Part shown: positions 6,838 through 14,877 of the stretch, piece after piece | Numbering within the stretch: the stretch's first letter is position 1 | Layout: every line of letters begins with the position of its first letter | Source of the DNA: CBDDBK01 sp965225715 | GTDB lineage: Bacteria > Bacteroidota > Bacteroidia > Cytophagales > Flammeovirgaceae | Direction of reading: 5' to 3' | DNA: 64,000 nt | Assembly: GCA_965225715.1 (NCBI GenBank) | Contig: CBDDBK010000004.1 | Coordinates: 186,001-250,000, forward strand | The notes under the pieces: generated by a model | The model's database searches: none | What the model saw: only the letters and a program-made list of their open reading frames with translations | Told to the model about the DNA's origin: nothing | Translations under genes and position numbers: made by a program

Positions 6838-9837
6838 ATGCACAAATACATCAACGATTATCGTAAGGCACTTCATGATACGGTATTATTTGGAGCCAGT
6901 CAAAACGAACAAAGTATACGCCCCAACTTTATTAATTTGATTAAGGCTTTTTCCAAAGATACCCGACTACGATTTATCGATGAGCTGCGGGATAAAAAAA
7001 ATAATACCATTCCCGATGGCACTCTAAAAGACAAATACCAAATCACTTACGGCTATTACGAAGCCAAAGATCCAAAAGATGATTTGGATCAAGAAATCGA
7101 ATTTAAACTTCACCAAAAAAATTACAACTCCGAAAATATTTTATTTGAAAACTCCAAAACTGCCGTCCTTTATCAAAACCATAAAGAAATTAGGCGGGTA
7201 AATATTCAAAGCGATGACGAGGGCTTAGAGACGATCATTAGCCAGTTTCTAAATTTTAAAAAGCAAGAAATAGAAGACTTTGAAGAAGCTATAGGCGTTT
7301 TTAAAGAAAATATCCCCGCTCTTACCAATTACCTCCGTCAACAAATAGAAAAAGTCCAAAATAAAACAGCCTTTTCTGAAAAAAGAGCCATTTTTTTGAA
7401 GCAATGCCAACAAGAAATCAATGCCAATTTTCAAAAAGAAGACATCCGGGAAATGATCATTCAGCATTTTCTGACCGGCAAGCTCTTTAATACCGTATTT
7501 TCAGAAACGGATTTCCATCGATACAACAATATTGCCCGGCAAATAGATGAGCTATCTATTTTGGCTTTTGATATAGCTATGCGAAAAAATTTTGAAAATG
7601 ATAACGCCCATTTTTATACCACTTTGGAAATCAAAGCGAAAAGCGTACAAGACCATCATGATAAGCAGGCTTTTTTAAAAGTCCTTTACGAAGAGTTTTA
7701 TAAAGCCTATAACCCTCAAGCCGCTGACCGACTCGGCGTGGTTTATACGCCAAGAGAAATCGTAAATTTTATGATCGAAAGCGTCGATTTTTTGCTTTAT
7801 AAGTATTTTAATACCAGCCTATCGGAAAAAAATGTCCGAATTTTAGACCCCGCCACAGGCACCGGCACTTTTATCGCAGACCTCATCGATTACATTCCCA
7901 AATCTAAGCTGAGCTATAAATACGAGCACGAAATTTTTGCCAATGAGTTAGCCGTTTTGCCCTATTATATTGCCAGCCTGAACATTGAATATACCTACCG
8001 TCAAAAAATGGAAAGCTATAAAGAGTTTCCAAATATTGCTTTTGTCGATACTTTGGACAACCACTATGCCCTCGACCAAACCCGACAACAACAAGAAATG
8101 GGCTTTACTTTAAATGAAGAAAATACCCAACGTATCCGCCGCCAAAATGCCGCCAAAATATCGGTTATCATCGGCAATCCACCCTACAACGCCAACCAAC
8201 AAAACTATAATGACCACAACGCCAACCGAAAATACCCCGAAATAGATCGGAGAATCAAAAATACATTCCACAAATATAGCACCGCTCAAAAAAATGATTA
8301 TGATATGTATAAGCGTTTTTACCGCTGGGCAATGGATCGAATAGACCCGAAAAAAGGGGGTATTGTGGCTTTTGTAACCAATAATAGTTTTATAACAGCA
8401 AGGCGTTATGATGGTTTTAGAAAAGAAGCAAAAGATAATTTTGACTATGTTTATATTGTGGATTTAGGTGGGAATATCCGGGCAAATCAAGGTAGAAATA
8501 TTGGTAACGTTTTTGGCATTCAAACGGGGGTTTGCATTGCTTTTTTTATTAAAACACCTTTCAAAAAAAATCAACGCCCCAGCCTTTTTTACCATACCTT
8601 ACAAGATGAGTTTAGTAAAAAAGATAAATTAGAGTTTTTAAGCAGCCAAAAAATAGAAGATTTGACTTTTGAAACCCTTTATCCCGACAAAAACCACAAT
8701 TGGCTCAACATCACCGACAATGACTTTGAATCGCTTTTGCCCCTTTGCTCAAAGCAAACCAAAAATACCAAAACCCAAAAAGATGAACAAGCCCTATTCA
8801 AACTTTTTTCCAATGGAGCAAAATCAAATAGAGATGCTTGGGTTTATGATTTTGATAAAAAGAATTTGGAAGAAAAAGTACGGTTTTTATCTGAAACCTA
8901 TAATGAAAGTATCCAAAAAACTAAAATGAATGATACTATAAAATGGAGTCGAGATTTAAGAAACGAGTTTTTAAGAAAGAAAAAATCGGTTTATACAACT
9001 AAGTTTATTATTTACAGCCTTTTTAGACCATTTGTAAAAAAATATTATTACGCTGAGAAATTACTAAATGATGTTTTAACGGAAAATCACTTTTCCATCT
9101 TCGGCAAATATGGCGAATTGGAAAATAAAGTTATTCAATTTTCTGGCATATCTTCCTCAAAACCATTTCATTGTTTAGCAACAAATGCATTACCTTGTTT
9201 TGATAATATAGAAAAAGGACAATGCCTTCCTCTTTACCGTTACGATTCAAAGGGCAAAAAAACAGAAAATATCACAGATTGGGGGTTAAAACAATTTCGG
9301 AGCCATTACGCCAGCGAAAGCATCACGAAAGAAGCCATTTTTTACTACGTTTATGGGGTTTTGCACGATCCAAAGTACCGGAAAACGTATTCCGAAAACC
9401 TAAAACGGGATTTTCCGCGGCTGCCTTTTCATGAAAATTTTGAAAAATGGTCGGAAAAAGGCAAAAAGTTGATGGATTTGCATCTCAATTACGACAATTT
9501 GGAGCCTTACCCCTTAAAGCGTAAAGATTTGCAACTTCCCCAAAATCAGCAAGCTAAAGTCAAACTTAAAGCCGATAAATTAGCTGGGCAAATAGAACTG
9601 GATTCGCAAACATCATTAAGTGGTATTCCTGAAACAGCTTGGCAGTATAAACTCGGCAACCGGTCGGCTTTGGAATGGGTCTTAGACCAGTACAAAGAGA
9701 AAAAGATAAGTGATAAAACGGTGTCCGAGCGTTTCAATACCTATCGTTTTTCTGATTATAAAGAAGAGGTTATCAAATTATTAGGGCAGGTTTGCCGGGT
9801 GAGTGTGGAGAGTTGGGAGCTTATTGGTGAAAAGTAG
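6838..9837 (+). CDS. Type ISP-like DNA adenine methyltransferase with target-recognition region
   Basis: A 999-residue protein of the restriction-modification world. The methylase core has motif I ILDPATGTGTF (about residues 336-346) and motif IV NPPY (about 447-450), the order of gamma or alpha N6-adenine enzymes. The C-terminal half resembles the target-recognition part of single-polypeptide type ISP enzymes (for example YYVYGVLHDPKYRKTY and WSEKGKKLMDLH). The N-terminal part is helical and I see no Walker motifs and no PD-(D/E)xK site, so the helicase and nuclease arms of full ISP enzymes (about 1500 residues) are absent. It may be an orphan methylase, or its nuclease may lie elsewhere. 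GC content and use of C-ending codons are visibly higher than in flanking genes, which suggests transfer. It converges on the 9840-10055 gene with 2 bp between stops. Confidence 0.85.
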   Translation: MHKYINDYRKALHDTVLFGASQNEQSIRPNFINLIKAFSKDTRLRFIDELRDKKNNTIPDGTLKDKYQITYGYYEAKDPKDDLDQEIEFKLHQKNYNSENILFENSKTAVLYQNHKEIRRVNIQSDDEGLETIISQFLNFKKQEIEDFEEAIGVFKENIPALTNYLRQQIEKVQNKTAFSEKRAIFLKQCQQEINANFQKEDIREMIIQHFLTGKLFNTVFSETDFHRYNNIARQIDELSILAFDIAMRKNFENDNAHFYTTLEIKAKSVQDHHDKQAFLKVLYEEFYKAYNPQAADRLGVVYTPREIVNFMIESVDFLLYKYFNTSLSEKNVRILDPATGTGTFIADLIDYIPKSKLSYKYEHEIFANELAVLPYYIASLNIEYTYRQKMESYKEFPNIAFVDTLDNHYALDQTRQQQEMGFTLNEENTQRIRRQNAAKISVIIGNPPYNANQQNYNDHNANRKYPEIDRRIKNTFHKYSTAQKNDYDMYKRFYRWAMDRIDPKKGGIVAFVTNNSFITARRYDGFRKEAKDNFDYVYIVDLGGNIRANQGRNIGNVFGIQTGVCIAFFIKTPFKKNQRPSLFYHTLQDEFSKKDKLEFLSSQKIEDLTFETLYPDKNHNWLNITDNDFESLLPLCSKQTKNTKTQKDEQALFKLFSNGAKSNRDAWVYDFDKKNLEEKVRFLSETYNESIQKTKMNDTIKWSRDLRNEFLRKKKSVYTTKFIIYSLFRPFVKKYYYAEKLLNDVLTENHFSIFGKYGELENKVIQFSGISSSKPFHCLATNALPCFDNIEKGQCLPLYRYDSKGKKTENITDWGLKQFRSHYASESITKEAIFYYVYGVLHDPKYRKTYSENLKRDFPRLPFHENFEKWSEKGKKLMDLHLNYDNLEPYPLKRKDLQLPQNQQAKVKLKADKLAGQIELDSQTSLSGIPETAWQYKLGNRSALEWVLDQYKEKKISDKTVSERFNTYRFSDYKEEVIKLLGQVCRVSVESWELIGEK

Positions 9838-9839
9838 CT

Positions 9840-10055
9840 TTATTTTGACACCATAAATTGCCCTTTTTGAAAGTCAGCTGTTTGCAATTTTTCATGTTCA
9901 TTAAGAAGTAAAAACTCGGAATTAATGACTGTCCTATTAGTTAATTTTCTTCCATCTTTTAAAATAAAAGTTACGTTTTGATAGCCCATACCACTTTCTG
10001 GCAAACTAATTAATTGATCAATAATTGGATCTGGGAGTTTGATTTTCTTTTGCAT
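9840..10055 (-). CDS. Small LPESGMGYQ-module protein
   Basis: A 71-residue soluble protein with no assigned function. Its centre, QLISLPESGMGYQNVT followed by DGRK and VINSEFLLL, matches the N-terminal module of the next gene upstream (KLIELPETGMGYQIIT, then VYNTEFII). The two genes lie 57 bp apart on the same strand and probably share a transcript. The module is known to me as a stand-alone small protein in many bacteria, but its role is not. The ATG at 10055 is the only sensible start. Confidence 0.7.
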   Translation of the reverse strand: MQKKIKLPDPIIDQLISLPESGMGYQNVTFILKDGRKLTNRTVINSEFLLLNEHEKLQTADFQKGQFMVSK

Positions 10056-10112
10056 GTCTACATATTTAGGTAAAATAATAATATGATAATCAATACTTTA
10101 ATGTTTGTTAGA

Positions 10113-10778
10113 CTAATAAGACATTTTATAATAATAAGTATCATTTGAAGTACCATTTTTAAAAAAAGCTTCTATTCCACCTCCTTCATGATCATAGTCG
10201 GGTTGTACTATGCCTTGTTGATATACATCTCCAGATTTTGGTTTAATATAAAATACCCATTTTATTTTGTCGTCGTTCGGTAAAGCATATCTGTCTACTG
10301 GGTCATCTTCGTATTGTCTACAATCCGAATAATCTTCAAGGGTTGTTGTATAACTTCCTTTTCTTAACTTTTTATTTGCTTCGTCTATTCTTCTATCGTT
10401 TTCAAAAGCAGATAATCGTATAAATGTATCCTTTCCATTGGCATAAGTCTCTGGGCTATCTATAGCAGCTTTACCGCCTTTATGTCTTTTATGGTGATTA
10501 GACGAGTAGGCATAGCTATTGGCATTACGTTTACGTTCAAATACTTTTATGCTATTCAGATCAATAGATTCAAGTTTATGCCATATTAGGGCATAACTTG
10601 TAAAAAGTTTAGTCCTATAATCTCTAAAGTTATCATCTACATCAATAATAAATTCAGTGTTATAGACTATAAACGGTTTTTTATCACAGCCATTAGCCGT
10701 AATGATTTGATACCCCATGCCTGTTTCAGGCAATTCGATTAACTTTGATATTAATTGATTTTCTGCTTTGTACAACAT
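10113..10778 (-). CDS. LPETGMGYQ-module protein with possible TNT-like C-terminal domain
   Basis: A 221-residue protein. Residues 1-50 carry the same LPETGMGYQ module as the next gene. The middle (about 80-150) is basic and polar (KRHKGGKAA). The end reads DRYALPNDD, then FYIKPKSGDVYQQGIVQP, then HEGGGIEAFFKNG. The order R-LP, then a Y-x-KP strand, then G-x-x-P and GGG-I-(Q/E) recalls the C-terminal core of TNT-type NAD glycohydrolase toxins, with Glu where those enzymes usually have Gln. This is a weak resemblance, not an assignment. There is no signal peptide. The location beside a transferred methyltransferase and its small module-sharing neighbour would fit a toxin-type locus. Confidence 0.6.
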   Translation of the reverse strand: MLYKAENQLISKLIELPETGMGYQIITANGCDKKPFIVYNTEFIIDVDDNFRDYRTKLFTSYALIWHKLESIDLNSIKVFERKRNANSYAYSSNHHKRHKGGKAAIDSPETYANGKDTFIRLSAFENDRRIDEANKKLRKGSYTTTLEDYSDCRQYEDDPVDRYALPNDDKIKWVFYIKPKSGDVYQQGIVQPDYDHEGGGIEAFFKNGTSNDTYYYKMSY

Positions 10779-10790
10779 TTTACTAATTTG

Positions 10791-10844
10791 AATAGACTCT
10801 GTGTTATAAAATTTTTGGTGATTTTAGAAATTTAAAATATTTGA
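10791..10844. repeat. Solo end of an IS or MITE, shared with 41586-41640
   Basis: The segment starting AATAGACTCTGTGTTATAAA and running through TTTTTGGTGATTTTAGA matches the reverse complement of 41586-41640 at about 5 of 6 positions. It begins 12 bp upstream of the LPETGMGYQ gene start, so it may carry that gene's promoter. The following 360 bp (10845-11206) hold no gene; a minus-strand open stretch there encodes one hydrophobic segment but lacks a start codon. Confidence 0.55.
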
Positions 10845-11206
10845 ATATCAATGAGACGGCTCAAAAGATAAGATACCCACTTTTAGGACATCAAAAAAAG
10901 AGGAAATAGAATAAGGCGACACCTACCACAATTAATAGTAGGGCGTTATATCCTATTTCAAAACCCAAAACTACAAAGTTTTTAAAAATTTTAGGAAGTT
11001 GCTGAGTTTTTCAACACAAAATAAATAGGAGAGGTAAGCTAATGTAGGAATGTAACCCTACAAATCTTACCAAACCTACAAATCACAAAATCTTTTTTTC
11101 ATTTTCAGTAAAAAGGAGAGAGTATAATGACACCTTGACGTAAAACAAGGGCACCAGACTCTTTCTTGTTGGGAAGTTACAAAAAAATCTTTATAAATTG
11201 AGAATT

Positions 11207-11411
11207 AGGGCTGTGTTTAGTTTTTTTAATTTATTGATAATCAAATAATAATAAATAGAAAAATAGTTTTTTAATGTATTGCTAAATTATTAATTTGCTT
11301 GTTATCAGTTATTTACTAAATTTTGCTGTATAAAAAAAGAAATTAAAAAAATATGTTAAGTATTTTATTATTAACTCTTTATATAAGAATAATAAAAACT
11401 AAACACGCTCT
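11207..11411. mobile_element. MITE-like element with 13-bp perfect inverted ends
   Basis: GTGTTTAGTTTTT (11213-11225) and its exact complement AAAAACTAAACAC (11394-11406) face each other, with imperfect extension outward to AGGGCT and GCTCT. The 205-bp interior is very AT-rich, contains the palindrome TTGATAATCAA (11234-11244) and has no coding capacity. No convincing target duplication is visible. It lies between the LPETGMGYQ pair and aroQ. Confidence 0.55.
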
Positions 11412-11440
11412 AAATTAAAAGTGTATAGCAGTTAAAATTT

Positions 11441-11875
11441 TTAATTTAAAAAAGATTGAATAGCTAAGTTATAACCATTTAAACCAAAACCTACAATTAT
11501 TCCCTTACAATAAGCACTTAAATAGCTTTTATGTCGGAAAGGTTCACGAGCATAAACATTTGAAATATGAACCTCTATGGTTGGAGTTTTAACAGCACTC
11601 AAAGCATCAGCAATAGCAATAGAGGTATGTGTATAAGCACCAGCATTCAAAATAATTCCATCGAAAGAAAAACCGATTTCATGTATTTTATCTATAATTT
11701 TGCCTTCATGGTTAGATTGAAAATAAAACAAATTCAATTTATCTTTGTGTATTTTTTCTAAAGTCGTAAAATAATCATGAAAGTTTTGCTTACCATAAAC
11801 TTCTGGTTCTCTTTTTCCTAAAAGATTAAGGTTAGGCCCATTTAGGATTATAATATTTTTTTGCTCAATTTTCAA
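11441..11875 (-). CDS. aroQ: 3-dehydroquinate dehydratase, type II
   Basis: Third step of the shikimate pathway, 3-dehydroquinate to 3-dehydroshikimate. Family motifs are complete: ILNGPNLNLLGKREPEVYG with the catalytic Tyr, SNHEG, ILNAGAYTHTS, and the catalytic His in EVHISNVYAREPFR. I prefer a TTG start at 11875, which gives 144 residues (the usual size) and starts one base after the upstream stop codon. An in-frame ATG at 11929 would add 18 residues not seen in the family and would overlap the upstream gene by 53 bp. It is co-oriented with, and probably co-transcribed with, the amidohydrolase-like gene. Confidence 0.95.
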   Translation of the reverse strand: MKIEQKNIIILNGPNLNLLGKREPEVYGKQNFHDYFTTLEKIHKDKLNLFYFQSNHEGKIIDKIHEIGFSFDGIILNAGAYTHTSIAIADALSAVKTPTIEVHISNVYAREPFRHKSYLSAYCKGIIVGFGLNGYNLAIQSFLN

Positions 11876-11876
11876 G

Positions 11877-13151
11877 TTATTTATTTTTATATTTTTGGTA
11901 AAGAACTTGCTGTTTTGCTTGCAATTCAATTTGTCGACCCTGTATAAAAGCCATTGATAAATTATTTGTTCTCATATCTAAAGCATCGCCTTCAGATACA
12001 AATAAAGTTGCCTGTTTTCCTTTTTCTAAAGAACCTAATTTAGAGTCAATTTTCAAAATTTTAGCCATATTAAGCGTTATCATTTTTAAAGCTTCTTCTT
12101 TATTAAGTCCGTAGGCAGCAGCGGTACCCGCAATAAAAGGTAAATTTCGTTCACTTTGAGTTGAATAAATATCGTAAGCTAAACCGACTAACAATCCTTT
12201 TTCATGAAGTAGAGCAGCACTTTTATAAGGTAAGTTGACATCTTGATGGTCTTGATTGGGCAAACGGTGGAGACAATTAAGAATAAGAGGTATGTTTTTT
12301 TCTTTCAAGAAATCAGCAACTTTAACTGCTTCTTCTCCTCCAACCAATACAATATTTGGAAGACCTATTCTTTTGGCAAAACTGATACTTTGGATAATAG
12401 AATTTTCGTCATTGGCGCGAATAAATAACTGCTTTTGTTTAAATAGAGAGGCTAAGCTAGCTAATTTTAAATTAATATTTTTACCGGCTGATTCTTGGTG
12501 ATAGTTTTTAGCTTCTAAAAACAAAGTTTCCAGTTCTTTCACGGTTTGGTCGTATTTTTTATTGGGACGAAATTTAGTTTCTGCTAACCACCAACGTGGA
12601 GGGAAAGCCTGTTGAGGCCAGCTTAAATAGACCCCATCATCAGTACTAAGACTAGCATCTTCCCAATTCCAAGCATCTAATTGGACAATAGAAGAAGTAC
12701 CTGATAGAATACCTGAACGGGGTGCAATTTGAGCTGTTAAAATACCATTAAATCTAAAAGTAGGTATTAATTCGGAATCGGTATTGTAGGCTATTAAAGT
12801 GCGAACATTAGGGTTATATTTACCTATTTCACTATGATCTAAAGTTGCTTTAACAGCTTGTATTTCAGTAAGTCCTAAATTTGTATTTGCCAATATAAAA
12901 CCGGGATAAATATGTTTTCCTGAAACATCTATTATTTCATGATTTGACAGGTCTAAGTCTTCTGTGGTCACATTTGTTATTAAGCCTTTGCTAAAGGTGA
13001 TAGTAGCATTTTTTAAAACTTTTCCATTCCCAATATGTATTTCAGCACCTTTTAAAGCTATTGCTTTATTTTGAGTTGGAGCCGGTACAGGTACTTGAGC
13101 TATAAGTGAAATAGAAATAAAAAGAAATAGAGAAATAAGATATATTTTCAT
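11877..13151 (-). CDS. Secreted amidohydrolase-like protein lacking the metal-binding HxH
   Basis: A 424-residue protein with a signal peptide (MKIYLISLFLFISISLIAQ) and the fold of imidazolonepropionase-like amidohydrolases: a first beta domain, GKHIYPGFI before the barrel, and a closing LGSLEKGKQATLFV segment. The place that normally reads PGxIDxHxH reads PGFILANTNLG, so both His ligands are missing. The later region keeps NCLHRLPNQDHQD and GTAAAYGL. It is therefore probably inactive as a classical metal hydrolase, or uses another metal site. Bacteroidota often carry such a member next to a complete paralog, but none lies here. aroQ follows directly. Confidence 0.8.
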   Translation of the reverse strand: MKIYLISLFLFISISLIAQVPVPAPTQNKAIALKGAEIHIGNGKVLKNATITFSKGLITNVTTEDLDLSNHEIIDVSGKHIYPGFILANTNLGLTEIQAVKATLDHSEIGKYNPNVRTLIAYNTDSELIPTFRFNGILTAQIAPRSGILSGTSSIVQLDAWNWEDASLSTDDGVYLSWPQQAFPPRWWLAETKFRPNKKYDQTVKELETLFLEAKNYHQESAGKNINLKLASLASLFKQKQLFIRANDENSIIQSISFAKRIGLPNIVLVGGEEAVKVADFLKEKNIPLILNCLHRLPNQDHQDVNLPYKSAALLHEKGLLVGLAYDIYSTQSERNLPFIAGTAAAYGLNKEEALKMITLNMAKILKIDSKLGSLEKGKQATLFVSEGDALDMRTNNLSMAFIQGRQIELQAKQQVLYQKYKNK

Positions 13152-13781
13152 AATCTAATTAAATGTTAAGCATAAACTAAAATTAACTATATGAAATTAA
13201 TAGTATAATAAATGAACTAAGGTTTTCTATCAATAAATTTTTAATTTAAAGATTACAAGACTTTTACATCCTTTTATTATGCAAAATTTTTAATTTATAT
13301 AATTTTTGTTTTTTTATATAAATATTTTATTATCAATAAATTAACTCATATACTATTTTTTATAAAAAAGCTCTCTACAAATAACTATAAAGGGTTTTAT
13401 AGCAAAGCTATTTTATTTTGCGAAACGTTAAGTTTCAATACCAATAGGTTAGAATCCGAAAAACTCTCTTTTTCAAGTAAGCTGAGTATAAGTACTTTTA
13501 ATAGTAAAAATGGTAGACCTTATAACATTTTGCTATATTTATAGGATTTTAGAAATTCAGTTGTATTCCTGTCTAATAAATTTAAAAAGCAATATAGTAC
13601 AAAAATATTTTCATTTTTGTTTCATTTCCTTTATAATTTTTCCTTTATAAATAACTTTTAACTTATATATTATGTTGAAAGCATAAAGCTCTAATTCTAA
13701 TTAATCACCATTCATAGTTTGTTTTATAAACAAACTAAATAAGTTTTTATTAATATTTTAATTTAGTTACTTCTGACGATT
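13152..13781. other. Gene-free stretch with dispersed repeats
   Basis: This 630-bp gap lies between two divergent genes. It contains the 94-bp dispersed repeat listed separately (13397-13490). Just before it, 13321-13375 aligns with 49265-49318 upstream of hisA (shared AATATTTT, TATCAA and AAATTAACT, with one gap of about 7 bp). I see no RNA gene. The rest is homopolymer-rich AT sequence. Confidence 0.5.
13397..13490. repeat. 94-bp dispersed repeat, copy A
   Basis: It matches 38833-38926 over its whole length without gaps and with about 5 differences, mostly at the right end. It contains a short palindrome TAGCAAAGCTA and a small hairpin GAAAC-GTTAA-GTTTC (13422-13436). There is no open frame across it. 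The even preservation of the non-coding copies suggests a recent mobile or RNA-level function. Confidence 0.8.
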
Positions 13782-14090
13782 ATGAGCAAATTATCAAAAA
13801 TCATATATAGCATTAGGAATAAACTTTTATGCAATACTATTTTTATGCATAGTGATTGTGTTAAATTTAGAAGAAATGTTCAAGATATTATTGATAAAGA
13901 AAGTAATGAGGAAGTATCTAACTTCTGTCATGAACATAAGTCTTGGTGCCAATCTTGTCAAAATTTTTTTGATATAGATACAGAAATAACAATGGTAATA
14001 TCAGATACTATTGGAGGACAAAGTCATATAGATATATCGGAACAATTAAAAAATAGTTTAAAGTCTATTCCTAATTTAAAGCGATTATAG
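13782..14090 (+). CDS. Small ZAS-type zinc-binding protein (anti-sigma-like)
   Basis: A 102-residue soluble protein. C26, H52, C56 and C59 are spaced C-x25-H-x3-C-x2-C (in SDCVKF and HKSWCQSC), which is the spacing of the zinc-binding anti-sigma (ZAS) domain. No membrane helix follows, unlike many anti-sigma factors, so it would be a soluble form. No sigma factor gene is adjacent, hence the partner is unknown. It is flanked by long AT-rich DNA upstream and a MITE 32 bp downstream. The anti-sigma assignment rests only on the motif and size. Confidence 0.65.
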   Translation: MSKLSKIIYSIRNKLLCNTIFMHSDCVKFRRNVQDIIDKESNEEVSNFCHEHKSWCQSCQNFFDIDTEITMVISDTIGGQSHIDISEQLKNSLKSIPNLKRL

Positions 14091-14122
14091 AACTATTTTA
14101 TTTATTGATAATATCACAAAGA

Positions 14123-14242
14123 CAATACTTCGGTAAAAAATTATAATTTTATATTTTAACTCTTTCAATTTATAAAGATTTGATTACAAGTATTTTATAA
14201 TTTTTTAAGGTTATAAAACTCTAAAAATTTACCGAAGTGTTG
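14123..14242. mobile_element. MITE with CAAYACTTCGGTAAA ends, copy A, with target duplication
   Basis: The ends are CAATACTTCGGTAAA (14123-14137) and the complement of CAACACTTCGGTAAA (14228-14242). They are flanked by identical 7-bp repeats ACAAAGA at 14116-14122 and 14243-14249. The 120-bp element has no coding capacity. Its interior matches the inverted copy at 42567-42721, including ATCTTTATAAATTGAAAG. Confidence 0.85.
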
Positions 14243-14266
14243 ACAAAGAGTTTAAAATAATAAATC

Positions 14267-14875
14267 TTATTTTCGCCCAAAATCAGCAGGAATTTCGCCC
14301 CATATTTTTGTTTGCCATTTTAGGATAGGATTGCTAAAGATATTGTTAATAAGCCAATTTTCAGCTCTTTCAATAAGTAAAAAAAGTTCTTTATTTCTAG
14401 TAGTCTTTTTTAATGAGGTTTTGACTTTTACGTTTTTTAACCAGGCTATAGCCGTATTACTGTCAGTATAAATAGGCATATTTTGATCTTTAACTAATAC
14501 CAAGGCATGTACTAATGCCAAAAATTCTCCTATATTATTGGTACCTTCATGAAAAGGACCTTGTATAAAAATTTGTTTCTGAGTTTGAATATCAACTCCT
14601 CTATACTCCATAATACCAGGATTGCCACTACAAGCAGCATCTACAGCCCAACCATACAAATCATTAGGCCATTTTGAAGGCGTAATCACCTCGCTAGGTT
14701 TACCTATATAATTAAAATAATGATTTTTAAAGGCTTCTTCTGCTGTTTTTTTATTTTTAAAAGCCTTATACTTAGCTCCTTTAAAACCATCTATCTGATT
14801 TTGGCAAGATTTCCAAGAATGATAAATTCCCGGCTTTCTGCCTAACCATACGACATAATATTTTTGTATTTTCAT
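14267..14875 (-). CDS. rnhA: Ribonuclease H with N-terminal hybrid-binding domain
   Basis: Cuts RNA in RNA-DNA hybrids. Residues 1-50 form the hybrid-binding (viroplasmin) domain with VVWLGRKPGIYHSWKSCQ and the usual FKGAKYKAF. The catalytic domain has the four acidic residues D79 (VDAACSGNPG), E117 (NIGEFLAL), D138 (IYTDSN) and D198 (PADFGR). The 202-residue length is usual for the two-domain form common in Bacteroidota. It lies 2 bp downstream of dapD on the same strand. Confidence 0.93.
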   Translation of the reverse strand: MKIQKYYVVWLGRKPGIYHSWKSCQNQIDGFKGAKYKAFKNKKTAEEAFKNHYFNYIGKPSEVITPSKWPNDLYGWAVDAACSGNPGIMEYRGVDIQTQKQIFIQGPFHEGTNNIGEFLALVHALVLVKDQNMPIYTDSNTAIAWLKNVKVKTSLKKTTRNKELFLLIERAENWLINNIFSNPILKWQTKIWGEIPADFGRK

Positions 14876-14877
14876 TT

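Noticed and set aside
6734..6940. 68-codon plus-strand frame overlapping the ISP-like methyltransferase start
   Set aside because: It runs into the methyltransferase coding region in another frame and over the IS1 relic, with no protein-like features.
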